Assembly: GCA_900557355.1 (NCBI GenBank) | Contig: USSR01000075.1 | Span: forward strand, 1-16,227 | Reading direction: 5' to 3' | Length of the DNA: 16,227 bases | From: an uncultured Bacteroides sp. | GTDB taxonomy: Bacteria > Bacteroidota > Bacteroidia > Bacteroidales > Bacteroidaceae | Part shown: positions 1 to 8,622 of the stretch, piece by piece | Position numbering within the stretch: the first letter of the stretch is position 1 | How the letters are laid out: every line of letters starts with the position of its first letter | Made by a program: the position numbers and the translations under genes | Notes under the pieces: generated by a model | What the model saw: the letters and a program-made list of their open reading frames with translations, nothing else | Database searches by the model: none | Told to the model about the DNA's origin: nothing

Positions 1-2
1 AT

Positions 3-1226
3 GTGAACTTCAGTACAGAAATTCTTTCTGCAGGATGGTATAAAGGAAAAAACTTTTGGTCATTCAATATCGGTCTTCGTACAGATATCGGTGCTAACCT
101 GACAAAGAATATGTTTACCTTCTTGAATGAGATGGAAACAGTTGAAGAAAACTGGAGAAATAGTAACTATGATATTAGTGGTCAGCAATTGAACATTAAT
201 GCTTATACTGAAATTGGTTTAGGACTTTCACGTCAGATTAATAGCCGTTTGACAGTTGGTGCTAGAGTGAAAGCTTTATTGGGTATTGGTAACATGGAGT
301 TGAAACTTAATAGAGTTGCAATGAGCGCTAATTTACCTAGTGATCAACAAATAAATCAGTGGTCAAGTGAGAGCTATTGGAATTCTATGAGCCCTTCACA
401 GGCAGCACAGGCAGCACAAGAATTAAAGGATAAGTTTAATAACTATCATGCAAACTTGACTGTTGGTGCCGAACTGAAAAGTTCTTTCAAAGGCTTGGAA
501 TTGCAAGAAGAAGAGGGTAAAGATTATGTAACTGACTTTGATTTCGATAGCGGTAAATTGGGTATAGCTGGGTACGGTTTTGGTATCGATTTAGGAGCTT
601 CTTATAAAATATTGGATAATCTGACTGTATCTGCTTCTGTTCTTGACTTAGGTTTTATCTCTTGGTCAAAATCAAGTACAAAGATTGCATCTGCTAATCC
701 GGATCCGATTGATATTAAAGGAAGTACCTATGCAAATATGGTTGATCCGAATAATCCGAATACTGTTATGAACGCTGTAAATCAGTTGCAGAATGACGCT
801 CAAGGATATATGGACCGTGTAACAAATGGTGATGTACTTGACTATGACATGTTGCAACTCGAAGTAAGCGATGCTAAAGAATCTCGTAAATCTCGTCTTG
901 CTTCTACCCTAGTATTAGGTGCAGAATATGGATTCTTCAATAACAAATTGGCAGTGGGTGTATTGTCAACCACTCGTTTTGTACAGCCTGATGCTCTTAC
1001 AGAATTAACATTCTCTGCAAACTACCGTCCGAAAAGCTGGTTCAATGTAGCACTTAGTTACTCAGCTATCCAGTCAGCCGGTAAATCTTTCGGTCTGGGT
1101 CTGAAATTAGGTCCTCTGTTTGTCGGAACTGACTATATGTTCTTAGGCAAGAACTCTAACTCTGTGAATGGATTCGTTGGAGTTTCTATTCCGTTGGGCG
1201 GAAGAAAAGCAAGTAAAGAAGGATAA
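3..1226 (+). CDS. DUF5723-like outer-membrane beta-barrel protein (5' partial)
   Basis: This is the C-terminal part of a predicted outer-membrane beta-barrel protein of the DUF5723 type, known from Bacteroidales and of unknown role. About 407 residues are visible, rich in alternating hydrophobic and polar strands with Gly and aromatic residues (LGLSRQINSRLTVGARVKAL, LGAEYGFFNNKLAVGVLSTT). The end reads NGFVGVSIPLGGRKASKEG. No signal peptide is seen, and the frame is open to the left edge. The GTG at position 3 is therefore probably an internal Val codon and the true start lies outside the window. A strong hairpin follows the gene, so it is a separate unit from the PUL downstream. The family assignment is by recognition of its general pattern; the barrel nature is better supported than the family name. 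Confidence 0.75.
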   Translation: MNFSTEILSAGWYKGKNFWSFNIGLRTDIGANLTKNMFTFLNEMETVEENWRNSNYDISGQQLNINAYTEIGLGLSRQINSRLTVGARVKALLGIGNMELKLNRVAMSANLPSDQQINQWSSESYWNSMSPSQAAQAAQELKDKFNNYHANLTVGAELKSSFKGLELQEEEGKDYVTDFDFDSGKLGIAGYGFGIDLGASYKILDNLTVSASVLDLGFISWSKSSTKIASANPDPIDIKGSTYANMVDPNNPNTVMNAVNQLQNDAQGYMDRVTNGDVLDYDMLQLEVSDAKESRKSRLASTLVLGAEYGFFNNKLAVGVLSTTRFVQPDALTELTFSANYRPKSWFNVALSYSAIQSAGKSFGLGLKLGPLFVGTDYMFLGKNSNSVNGFVGVSIPLGGRKASKEG

Positions 1227-1296
1227 GATATTTTAATTTCTCTCTCTAAACATTCTCTTTTAATTAATTCTCTATAGAATAAAAAACGTATAATTT

Positions 1297-1342
1297 CAGC
1301 CTGTCATCATAACTATATAGATAGTTTATAGATGACAGGCTG
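1297..1342 (+). terminator. Strong hairpin terminator after the DUF5723-like gene
   Basis: A 12-bp perfect stem (CAGCCTGTCATC with GATGACAGGCTG) encloses a second complementary stretch (AACTAT/ATAGTT) around a 4-nt loop. It lies 70 bp after the stop codon. The tail is only moderately T-rich (CTTTGTTATT). It probably ends the upstream transcript and insulates the sigma-factor gene. Confidence 0.75.
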
Positions 1343-1519
1343 CTTTGTTATTATCTACCTTCTATTTAATGACTAACATGTGTCATGTATATTCAACTTA
1401 TAGAACAAATAACTATGCTATATAACATAAAAATAAGAATGAGTATTTTAGCTAGTAAACTACTCTTTAACTATAATTGCAATGAAAAGCAATACAAGTA
1501 AGATACTTAAAGATAAGAT
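1343..1519 (+). promoter_or_regulatory. Leader region of the sigma/anti-sigma operon
   Basis: This AT-rich gap between the terminator and the sigma-factor gene must hold the promoter if the upstream hairpin works. I found no convincing Bacteroides primary promoter (TTTG at -33 with TAnnTTTG at -7). One inverted repeat is visible at 1376-1388 (ACATG-TGT-CATGT), with flanking TGAC and GTCA, and it could be an operator. There is no Shine-Dalgarno before the ATG, which is usual in Bacteroidetes. Confidence 0.35.
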
Positions 1520-2134
1520 ATGAAAACAGAAACAGATTCTTTCTATAAAGATATATGCAAAGGTGATCTGAAAGCTTTTGAATATTTTTATAAGAAATAC
1601 CAGCCCAGACTATTTGCATACGGGGTTGGAATATTGGGCGACGAGGAGGCTTCTAAAGATTTGGTTCAGGAGACTTTTATAGCCTTTTGGGAGAATAAGG
1701 AACGTTTGGTTACTTACTATTCTGTATCGTCTTATCTTTTCAAAATATTTCAGAGTAAATGTTTGAGCTATTTGAGAAAAAGAACGCTTTTGAGTGATTT
1801 CTCTAGTTTATCGGAATTGAAACTGAAAGAAATTGAGATGTCTTATTATAGTTCGGATAATATCAATGGAGGAACTGTTTTTATGAAAGAAGTAGAGGAT
1901 CTATATGTAAAAACAATAAATGATTTACCTGATAAATGCCGTGAGATTTTTATTTTGAGTAAGGAGCAGGATGTGAAAGCGGCAGATATAGCAGAAAAAC
2001 TGGGAGTTTCGGTAAGAACCGTTGAAAACCAAATATACAAAGCTATAAAAATAATGCGCCATGCAATGAGGGAATATGCTGTTCCTGCGATTTTCTTAGT
2101 ATTGTCCAATTTATTAAATACTTTATCAAGATGA
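1520..2134 (+). CDS. ECF (FecI/RpoE-type) RNA polymerase sigma factor
   Basis: A 204-residue extracytoplasmic-function sigma factor that would direct RNA polymerase to the PUL promoter once released by its anti-sigma factor. Region 2 spans about residues 17-88, with the core-binding stretch LVQETFIAFWENKERL. Region 4 spans about 126-178, with a helix-turn-helix at 157-175 (IAEKLGVSVRTVENQIYKA). Regions 1.1 and 3 are absent, as expected for ECF factors. After region 4 comes a hydrophobic tail (AVPAIFLVLSNLL, 187-199). The stop overlaps the next start as ATGA, so the partner is translationally coupled. With the FecR-like gene and an STN-type SusC next door, this forms a cis-encoded trans-envelope signalling set. 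No glycan specificity can be read from the sigma factor itself. Confidence 0.93.
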   Translation: MKTETDSFYKDICKGDLKAFEYFYKKYQPRLFAYGVGILGDEEASKDLVQETFIAFWENKERLVTYYSVSSYLFKIFQSKCLSYLRKRTLLSDFSSLSELKLKEIEMSYYSSDNINGGTVFMKEVEDLYVKTINDLPDKCREIFILSKEQDVKAADIAEKLGVSVRTVENQIYKAIKIMRHAMREYAVPAIFLVLSNLLNTLSR

Positions 2135-3120
2135 TTTCTGATATAGAAAATAGTTTACTAGTCAAGTACCTTAAAAATGAGCTTAGCGAAGAAGAAAGCC
2201 AGAAGGTAATAGGATGGTTAGAGCAAAATAAGGAAAACCAAGAGTTTCTTTTTGGTTTGAAGGATCTATATATGCTTGGACGATGGGAAGAATTATCCAG
2301 AAGAGCGGATACAGCTCATGGTTGGGAGAAGTTATCTGGAACTATCAGGAAGCAGCATCAAAGTAAGAATGTATTTAGCTCCTATTTGAAATATGCGGCA
2401 ATTTTAATTGTATTCTTTTCTATGGGCTATGGATATAAAACATATTTCCACCAGCCCTCATCAATGATGAATACTATTATAACAGCAGAGGGGGAGAGAA
2501 CAACAGTCATTCTTGATGATGGAACAAAAGTAAAGTTGAATCAAAATTCAAAGTTGGTTTATCCGGGTACTTTTGATGGAAAAAACAGGAAAGTTGCATT
2601 GAGTGGAGAGGCATATTTTGAGGTACTCCATGATGAAAAAAGTCCTTTTCTAGTTGATGCAGGTATGTATACGGTCAAGGTGTTGGGAACGAAATTTAAT
2701 GTTGAGGCTTATCCGGGAGATATTTGCTCTTATACAAGCTTGAAAGAAGGGAAAGTGCAAATTTTGGAGAACGAAACGGAGGATGAACATATTTTATCAG
2801 AATTGAGACCTGGGACCCAACTGGTTTATAATGTTCAGACTGGACAATACCAGTTAAATCAGGTAGACATAGAAGAAATTGGTGATTGGATGCGAGGGCA
2901 GATTGTGGTTAAGCACAAAACCTTGCAGGAACTGATAGATATCCTAAAGCAGAAATATGAATATAGTTTTGAACTACAAACAGATTCAATCAGTAATATC
3001 GTTTATAATATCGTGTTGGAACAGGAATCATTGGAGGAAATTCTAAATGATATAACTGTTATCACGCCTCAAGTCCATTATTCGATAAATTATGGAACTC
3101 GAACTGTAATTATACGCTAA
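2131..3120 (+). CDS. FecR-family anti-sigma factor
   Basis: A 329-residue single-pass inner-membrane anti-sigma factor. The cytoplasmic N-terminus (about 1-85) would bind the upstream sigma factor. A membrane segment lies at about 86-102 (YLKYAAILIVFFSMGYG). The periplasmic part holds a FecR domain at about 115-215, with the usual pattern TTVILDDGTKVKLNQNSKL followed by LSGEAYFEV and VLGTKFNVEAY. A DUF4974-type C-terminal domain (about 255-329) includes LQELIDILKQKYEYSFEL. It would contact the STN domain of SusC in the periplasm and pass on substrate occupancy. Its ATG overlaps the sigma stop by 4 bp. A 182-bp gap then separates it from susC, room for a sigma-dependent promoter. The gene is intact and of normal family length. 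Confidence 0.93.
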   Translation: MISDIENSLLVKYLKNELSEEESQKVIGWLEQNKENQEFLFGLKDLYMLGRWEELSRRADTAHGWEKLSGTIRKQHQSKNVFSSYLKYAAILIVFFSMGYGYKTYFHQPSSMMNTIITAEGERTTVILDDGTKVKLNQNSKLVYPGTFDGKNRKVALSGEAYFEVLHDEKSPFLVDAGMYTVKVLGTKFNVEAYPGDICSYTSLKEGKVQILENETEDEHILSELRPGTQLVYNVQTGQYQLNQVDIEEIGDWMRGQIVVKHKTLQELIDILKQKYEYSFELQTDSISNIVYNIVLEQESLEEILNDITVITPQVHYSINYGTRTVIIR

Positions 3121-3302
3121 CTGCCGTTTACAGATAAACACTCTGTTGGGAGAAACGAGTAACGATGCCCCCTTTTGTAATTTAGTTCTACGTAATTATA
3201 GAAAATATAATGCGTATGTTACTTCTATGTGCTTTCTATTTTGAGATTTTCAATAATATAATTCGCGAATTTGTTAATTTACAATTTAATATCTAATTGA
3301 TT
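3121..3302 (+). promoter_or_regulatory. Gap before susC, likely PUL promoter region
   Basis: A 182-bp AT-rich gap between the anti-sigma gene and susC is the natural place for the ECF-dependent PUL promoter. A perfect 12-bp palindrome, AATTCGCGAATT, lies at 3260-3271, about 31 bp before the susC ATG. Its CG-rich centre stands out in an AT-rich stretch. It could be an operator or part of the 5' leader. I could not identify -35/-10 elements with confidence. Confidence 0.4.
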
Positions 3303-5156
3303 ATGAAGAATTTTCAGCAGAAAAGACTTACAGGAAAAATTCCACGTTGCAGATGTGGAATGGCTGGATGGAGTCTCGCTTTAGTATGTTTTTGTATTAT
3401 CCTGTTTGGAAATGTGCAGATAGTGTCTGCGCAAACAAGAAACGTGACAATTGATGTCGTAGATACTCCTATCGGGAAAGTTTTTGATGAATTGAGTAAA
3501 CAGACCCGTTATAAAATTTTTTATAGCGATAATGTGATTGATTCTAAGCAAAAAGTGAGTGTGAACTTTGTGAATAAACCGCTAAAGGAAGCTTTGAATA
3601 AATTGTTGGAAGGTACAGGTGTGGGATTTGAAATTAAAAGTAAGAAAGTTCTTCTTTTTAAGATAAAAGAGGCTTCTTCTGGTCCGGATTCGAAAAAAGA
3701 ATCGAATATTGTGATTAGTGGTAGTGTAACAGATGAAAATGGAGAGCCGATTATTGGAGCTACTGTCACCTCAGAAAAGACCTTGAAAGGAACAATCACA
3801 GACTTGGATGGCAAATTTTCTTTGGAGATACCGGAAAATACTAATTTGGCAATTTCTTACGTTGGCTATCGTAATCAGATTGTGAAAGGGTATTCTAATA
3901 TGATTATCCGGATGCAGGAAGATTCGAGAATGTTAGATGAAGTAGTTGTTGTAGGTTATGGCACACAGAGAAAAGGGAATCTGACAGGGGCAGTGTCGAG
4001 TGTGAAAGCTGATAAACTGACAATCGCTCCTGTTGCTACTGCTTCCAATACACTTGTCGGACAATTGCCCGGCTTGATTGCTACCCAGTCAAGTGGACAA
4101 CCAGGATCAGATTCTGCCACATTAAATGTTCGTGGTTTTGGTAGTGCTTTGATAATTGTAGATGGAATTGAAGCGTCACTTGACAATATTGATGCTAATC
4201 AGATTGAGTCTATATCTATATTGAAAGATGGAGCAGCTTCAATCTATGGTGCAAGGGCCGGTAATGGTGTTATCTTAATTACAACCAAGAGAGGAACAGA
4301 CCAGAAGCCTACGATTACTCTCAACACAACATTCACTTGGCAGGGAGTAACGAAAATGTTGAAACCGGCAAGTTCGGGACAACGGGCAGAGATGGAAAGA
4401 GAAGCGTGGCTTCAATCCGGACAGCCTGAAGCCAGTGCCCCGTTTACAGAAGATCAGATACAGAAATATTATGATGGAACAGATCCTCTTTTTCCGAACA
4501 CTAATTGGTATAAAGAACTTATCAGAGATTGGGCCCCAGAACAACAACATAATATATCTATCCGAGGTGGAAATGACAGACTTAAATTTTATGGCTTCTT
4601 TGGTTATCTGAATCAGGAAACGATGATTAAGAAGAATGGAGGGAATTATGAGAGATTCAATCTGCAATCTAATATTGATGCCAAGATTTTGGATAATCTG
4701 ACTTTAAGACTCGATCTTGCTTATAGTCAGGAACAAAGAAACTACACTACCCGTAGTATGGGAGTAGGAGGAAGCATCTGGCAGGATTATTGGAATACTC
4801 TTCCTTATTATCCGGCTACTTTGCCCGATCCTGATAAAATTCCGTATGCTTTTGGGGCAGGTGTTGGTGGTTTGCATGTCAGTTCTAATAGGGATATAAG
4901 CGGATATGATGATGCTCGTGGTGAAGATTTGCGTGGAACAGCTTCATTGGAATATAAGTTTAAGTCAGTGAAAGGGTTGTCTATAAAAATGTTTGAGAGC
5001 TACCGGAAGGTTTATTCATTTAATAAAATATTCAACAAGCCAGTAGATCTTTACACGTACGATCCCGGCAGTGATATTTATACATTAGCAGGGACCTATG
5101 GTTCCAAGGCCTCATTAAGTCAGGCACATTCACGGTCGGAGATGTTTACGCAGTAG
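3303..5156 (+). CDS. SusC N-terminal part: signal peptide, STN, plug and first barrel strands
   Basis: A 617-residue product if translation stops at the amber codon. The ATG at 3303 is preferred over a TTG six bases upstream. The order is: a signal peptide with an unusually long basic start, cleaved near residue 43 (IVSA|QT); an STN (secretin/TonB short N-terminal) domain at about 48-120; a carboxypeptidase-regulatory-like domain at about 137-208 (GSVTDENGEPIIGATV); a TonB box near 212-218 (DEVVVVGYG); and a plug at about 225-335 (VRGFG, IVDGIE, ILKDGAASIYGARAGNGVILI). The first barrel strands follow and break off at RSEMFTQ. The STN domain marks a transporter that signals to a FecR protein, matching the two genes upstream. 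Alone, this fragment would probably be degraded. Confidence 0.85.
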   Translation: MKNFQQKRLTGKIPRCRCGMAGWSLALVCFCIILFGNVQIVSAQTRNVTIDVVDTPIGKVFDELSKQTRYKIFYSDNVIDSKQKVSVNFVNKPLKEALNKLLEGTGVGFEIKSKKVLLFKIKEASSGPDSKKESNIVISGSVTDENGEPIIGATVTSEKTLKGTITDLDGKFSLEIPENTNLAISYVGYRNQIVKGYSNMIIRMQEDSRMLDEVVVVGYGTQRKGNLTGAVSSVKADKLTIAPVATASNTLVGQLPGLIATQSSGQPGSDSATLNVRGFGSALIIVDGIEASLDNIDANQIESISILKDGAASIYGARAGNGVILITTKRGTDQKPTITLNTTFTWQGVTKMLKPASSGQRAEMEREAWLQSGQPEASAPFTEDQIQKYYDGTDPLFPNTNWYKELIRDWAPEQQHNISIRGGNDRLKFYGFFGYLNQETMIKKNGGNYERFNLQSNIDAKILDNLTLRLDLAYSQEQRNYTTRSMGVGGSIWQDYWNTLPYYPATLPDPDKIPYAFGAGVGGLHVSSNRDISGYDDARGEDLRGTASLEYKFKSVKGLSIKMFESYRKVYSFNKIFNKPVDLYTYDPGSDIYTLAGTYGSKASLSQAHSRSEMFTQ

Positions 5157-5198
5157 TACTCTATAAATTATGAAAATAATTTTAATGATACTCATCAT

Positions 5199-6668
5199 TT
5201 GACAGCTATGGCTTTATATGAAGCAATCAATTACTCGGGCGACTATTTGTTTGCTTCAAGAAAAGACTTTATGATGACTGCTATTGACCAGATGTTTGCA
5301 GGCAGTACCGAAGGGATGACCAATAATGGCTATGCAAGCGAAATGGGGCGTATGAGTTTTGTTGGAAGGGTTAATTACAGTTATAAGAATAAGTATTTGT
5401 TAGAAACGATTCTCCGTGCTGACGCATCAGCTAAATTCCCTCCTGGAAAACGTTGGGGCTATTTCCCTAGTGTATCTGTAGGATGGATGCTTTCGGAGGA
5501 AAAGTTTATATCACAGGTACGTTTTATAGATAACCTGAAATTACGTTTAAGTTATGGACAATCGGGAAATGATGGCGTAGGTAATTTTCAGTATCTATCC
5601 GGCTATACTTATGGGCATGCCTATTTATTGGGCAAGGAATCAATACAAGGAATGGTTTCCACAGGTTTGGCTAATCCTAATTTGACATGGGAGAAAGTAG
5701 AAATTGCTAATATAGGTATTGACTACTCCTTCTTTAATCGGAAACTATATGGAGAGGTGGATGTGTTCTATCGTGAGCGTACAGGTATTCCTGCTACGCG
5801 GTTGATGTCATTACCTTCGACTTTTGGGGCAAATTTGCCACCGGAGAATATTAATAGCCTTAATGATAGGGGATTTGAAATCAAACTGGGAACTTCAGGT
5901 GCTGTGAATCAGTTGAAATATGATGTAAGTGGAAATATTTCTTGGTCGCGTGCCAAATGGAAATATTATGAGGAACCTGATTATACAGATTCGGACCAGG
6001 CTCGAATCTTTAAGCAAAGCGGAAAATGGACAGACTGTGTGTATGGATATGTTTCTGATGGATTGTTTACCAGTCAGGCTGAAATAGATGCAGCTCCATA
6101 TTATGAAGACCTGCAAGGGAACGCTATGCTTAAACCGGGCGATGTGCGGTATAAGGATTTGAATGGGGATGGTATTATCAACTGGAAAGACCAGAAAGAG
6201 ATCGGAGGTAGCACTATGCCGCATTGGATATATGGTCTTAACGTTGCTTTATCTTATAAAGGATTCGACCTTAGTATGCTTTTCCAAGGTGCTTTTGGGT
6301 ATAACCAAAATATAAGTAATGGTTTGTATTCCACTTTGCTTTACGAAGAAAGATGGAGTCCGGAGAATAATGATGCTAATGCCATTTATGCACGTTTGGG
6401 AGGAGCATCTACAAACAATTACACTTCGGATTTTACTTATAAAAAAGCGGGCTATTTGCGATTGAAAGTAGCATCGTTGGGGTATAGTCTGCCAAGACAA
6501 CTTTTAGAGAAATGCCATATAAATAATGCCAGAGTCTACTTGTCCGGGACCAATTTATTGACTTTTAATCGTCTGGGTAAATATGGAATTGACCCCGAAG
6601 CGCAGAATGTAGGATATTATTATCCTCAACAGCGTACAATAAGTTTGGGATTGAATATTTCATTTTAA
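5199..6668 (+). CDS. SusC C-terminal beta-barrel part (distal to the amber codon)
   Basis: The distal 489 residues, in the same frame as the first part. The ATG at 5199 is simply the first Met after the TAG. It has no signal peptide and no ribosome-binding sequence and is not a credible natural start. The content is typical SusC barrel: FVGRVNYSYKNKYLLETILR, SAKFPPGKRWGYFPSVSVGW, LRLSYGQSGND, a Ca-loop-like DLNGDGIINWKDQ, and the closing strand RTISLGLNISF with a terminal Phe, the signal for barrel assembly. No further damage is seen, so the region has not drifted since the nonsense change. Confidence 0.8.
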   Translation: MTAMALYEAINYSGDYLFASRKDFMMTAIDQMFAGSTEGMTNNGYASEMGRMSFVGRVNYSYKNKYLLETILRADASAKFPPGKRWGYFPSVSVGWMLSEEKFISQVRFIDNLKLRLSYGQSGNDGVGNFQYLSGYTYGHAYLLGKESIQGMVSTGLANPNLTWEKVEIANIGIDYSFFNRKLYGEVDVFYRERTGIPATRLMSLPSTFGANLPPENINSLNDRGFEIKLGTSGAVNQLKYDVSGNISWSRAKWKYYEEPDYTDSDQARIFKQSGKWTDCVYGYVSDGLFTSQAEIDAAPYYEDLQGNAMLKPGDVRYKDLNGDGIINWKDQKEIGGSTMPHWIYGLNVALSYKGFDLSMLFQGAFGYNQNISNGLYSTLLYEERWSPENNDANAIYARLGGASTNNYTSDFTYKKAGYLRLKVASLGYSLPRQLLEKCHINNARVYLSGTNLLTFNRLGKYGIDPEAQNVGYYYPQQRTISLGLNISF

Positions 6669-6690
6669 AATATAAATAAATATGCATGCT

Positions 6691-8520
6691 ATGAAAAAGA
6701 TAAAGAGTCTTTTATTTTTAGGGTTGTTTATGATGACGTCTTGTCTGGATATATTAGATAAGGAACCTTTAGACATTATTTCTGATAATGCAGTGTGGAG
6801 TGACCCGGTCCTGATTGATAGTTATCTGGCGGAGTGCTACTATCAGACTTCTGTAATGGTGAATGAAACTCCCGGATATTTCACTAACGGAGGAAATTTC
6901 TGGCAGAGTGAGCTGGGAATGGGAATGTGTTGGATTAATGAGATTGCGGATGAGGCTAAAGTAAACTGGGCATATAATACAGATGCAGTCAGGACCTATA
7001 AAGCGGGTGGATTGACCATTGGCGGAGGACTTTTGGAATGGTGGGAACTTCCTTATAATACCATCCGTGCATTAAATGAATTTATTCAGCGTGTCCCCGG
7101 TTCCCCGGTAGCGGAGGAACTGAAAAATGAGCGGGTGGCAGAAGCACGTTTTTTGAGAGCCTATAATTATTTTGCGATGGTGAAACGTTATGGTGGTGTT
7201 CCTCTGATTACTGTTCCGCAAGCGTTGGACGAGTCTTGGGAGGAATTGTATCCCAGCCGTAATTCGGAGCAGGAAGTATATGACTTTATTCTTGCAGAGA
7301 TGGATGATATTATCAATAATGAATACTTGTATGAGACAGTTGGGGATGATAATTTGGGTAGGCCGACGAAATACGCTGCGTTAGCGCTAAAGAGCCGTGC
7401 GGCATTATATGCAGGCAGTATTGCACAATTCGGAAAGGTACAAATGAATGGTTTGTTGGGTATCCCCTCATCATTGGCTGAACATTATTATCGTGAGTCT
7501 TATAAGGCATCAAAAGAAATAGGTAAAAAACACTCTCTGTATGATGTAAATGCAGATAAGGTGACTAATTTTAAGAATATCTTTCTTGTTAAGAATAATT
7601 GTGAAGTAATTTTAGCTAGACGACATAATGACTCTCCGACTTCCATAAACAGTGGCGATTATAGCGGAGGACACTCATGGGGATATGACTTTGCACAATG
7701 CCCCAAACCACAAGCATGGGGAGCAGGAAACAAAGATGCTCCTTATCTTGAAATGGTTGAAGCATTCGAACATATTGACGGAACTTCAGGTGCGTTGGAC
7801 AGGACGCGGATTCAACAAGGGTTATGGACAACAAACGAACTGTGGGCAAACAAAGATCCTCGTTTCTTTGCTACAATTTACACGCAGAACACAGCTTGGA
7901 AGGGAGCGATGGTTGATTATCACAATGGACTTCGTCTGCCTGACGGAACAATACAGAATGATGGTTCGTATCAAGGAGTATTAGCATTGGGAACCCAATC
8001 TGTAGACAATGGTTTCGGAACCGGTTTTGGTGTAATGAAATATTTGGATGAGGGTAATAACACACTTCAGTTCCCGGGCATTTCAAGTACTGATTATCTT
8101 GTTTTCAGATATGGAGAGATATTGTTGAATCTGGCAGAAGCAGCCTTTGAATTGGGAGAAACGGGAGAGGCCCTGGAGGCCGTGAATGATATAAGAAAAC
8201 GTGCAGGAATATCCCCACTCGAATCGGTAGATCGTGATAAAATACGTCACGAACGGAAAGTGGAATTGGCCTTTGAAGGACATCGTTATTGGGATGTACG
8301 GCGTTGGAGAATTGCAGTGGATGTTCTTTCCAAACCCAATTCCGGATTACGTTATATTTTGGATTACGAAACCGGCAAGTATCAACTCCAGATATTGGAT
8401 AATGTAGATGGTACAGGTACGTCTCCCAACTTCTATGAACACAATTATTATTTTCCTATCACGTTGTCGCGTACAGGAAATAATTCTAATTTGCAGGAAA
8501 ATCCGGGATATCAGAATTAA
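6691..8520 (+). CDS. SusD/RagB-family outer-membrane glycan-binding lipoprotein
   Basis: A surface lipoprotein that caps the SusC barrel and captures the glycan. An in-frame ATG at 6682 would add three residues. The one at 6691 gives the better signal peptide (MKKIKSLLFLGLFMMTSC), with the lipid-bearing Cys at residue 18. The following LDILDKEP is acidic, as in Bacteroides surface-export signals. The length is 609 residues, slightly above the usual 500-600. Family marks: ARFLRAYNYFAMVKRYGGVP near 150-170 (SusD-like N-terminal TPR region), and in the C-terminal RagB/SusD domain DYLVFRYGEILLNLAEAA near 467 and RHERKVELAFEGHRYWDVRR near 519-540. It follows susC by 22 bp and is intact, although its partner carries a stop. 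No SusE/SusF-like gene follows it. Confidence 0.95.
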   Translation: MKKIKSLLFLGLFMMTSCLDILDKEPLDIISDNAVWSDPVLIDSYLAECYYQTSVMVNETPGYFTNGGNFWQSELGMGMCWINEIADEAKVNWAYNTDAVRTYKAGGLTIGGGLLEWWELPYNTIRALNEFIQRVPGSPVAEELKNERVAEARFLRAYNYFAMVKRYGGVPLITVPQALDESWEELYPSRNSEQEVYDFILAEMDDIINNEYLYETVGDDNLGRPTKYAALALKSRAALYAGSIAQFGKVQMNGLLGIPSSLAEHYYRESYKASKEIGKKHSLYDVNADKVTNFKNIFLVKNNCEVILARRHNDSPTSINSGDYSGGHSWGYDFAQCPKPQAWGAGNKDAPYLEMVEAFEHIDGTSGALDRTRIQQGLWTTNELWANKDPRFFATIYTQNTAWKGAMVDYHNGLRLPDGTIQNDGSYQGVLALGTQSVDNGFGTGFGVMKYLDEGNNTLQFPGISSTDYLVFRYGEILLNLAEAAFELGETGEALEAVNDIRKRAGISPLESVDRDKIRHERKVELAFEGHRYWDVRRWRIAVDVLSKPNSGLRYILDYETGKYQLQILDNVDGTGTSPNFYEHNYYFPITLSRTGNNSNLQENPGYQN

Positions 8521-8532
8521 TAATAAAAGTGT

Positions 8533-8584
8533 AGAAGATGCCCCAGGAGTATAAAGACTGTTCTTTTCTTTTCAGGCATCTTCT
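8533..8584 (+). terminator. Intercistronic hairpin between susD and the first enzyme gene
   Basis: A 10-bp perfect stem (AGAAGATGCC with GGCATCTTCT) extends by a T-G wobble and a G-C pair, with a loop of about 32 nt. It starts 13 bp after the susD stop and has no T tract. It fits partial attenuation or 3'-end protection of the susCD message rather than a full stop. Confidence 0.55.
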
Positions 8585-8622
8585 GCCCGATTCCATAACT
8601 GTAATATTGTAAAAAGATAACT

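Larger units (their letters stand above)
3303..6668 (+). pseudogene. susC-like TonB-dependent transporter gene broken by an in-frame amber codon
   Basis: Read as one unit this is a 1,122-codon SusC/RagA-family TonB-dependent outer-membrane transporter of normal length. It would import oligosaccharides handed over by SusD. Codon 618 (5154-5156) is TAG, directly after a CAG. The frame on both sides is the same and stays open, and the bases between TAG and the next in-frame ATG (5199) encode plausible barrel sequence (YSINYENNFNDTHHLTA). This is therefore a nonsense substitution, not a frameshift, most simply CAG to TAG (Gln). Neither half can work alone: the first lacks most of the barrel, and the second lacks the signal peptide and plug. 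The alternatives are a sequencing error or suppressor-tRNA readthrough. susD follows after a gap of 13-22 bp and is intact, as are the later genes, so any decay is recent. Confidence 0.85.

Noticed and set aside
1343..1519. A TTTG/TAnnTTTG primary promoter before the sigma factor
   Set aside because: TTTG at 1344-1347 has no acceptable -7 partner at the right distance.
3297..3302. TTG at 3297 as the susC start
   Set aside because: An ATG two codons later gives a normal signal peptide and is the far more common start.
5157..5198. A frameshift or small insertion as the cause of the susC split
   Set aside because: Both parts are in the same frame, and the bases between TAG and ATG translate without a gap into barrel-like sequence. 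One substitution explains everything.
5199..6668. The distal susC part as an independent gene
   Set aside because: It has no signal peptide, plug, ribosome-binding sequence or promoter, and it begins in mid-barrel.
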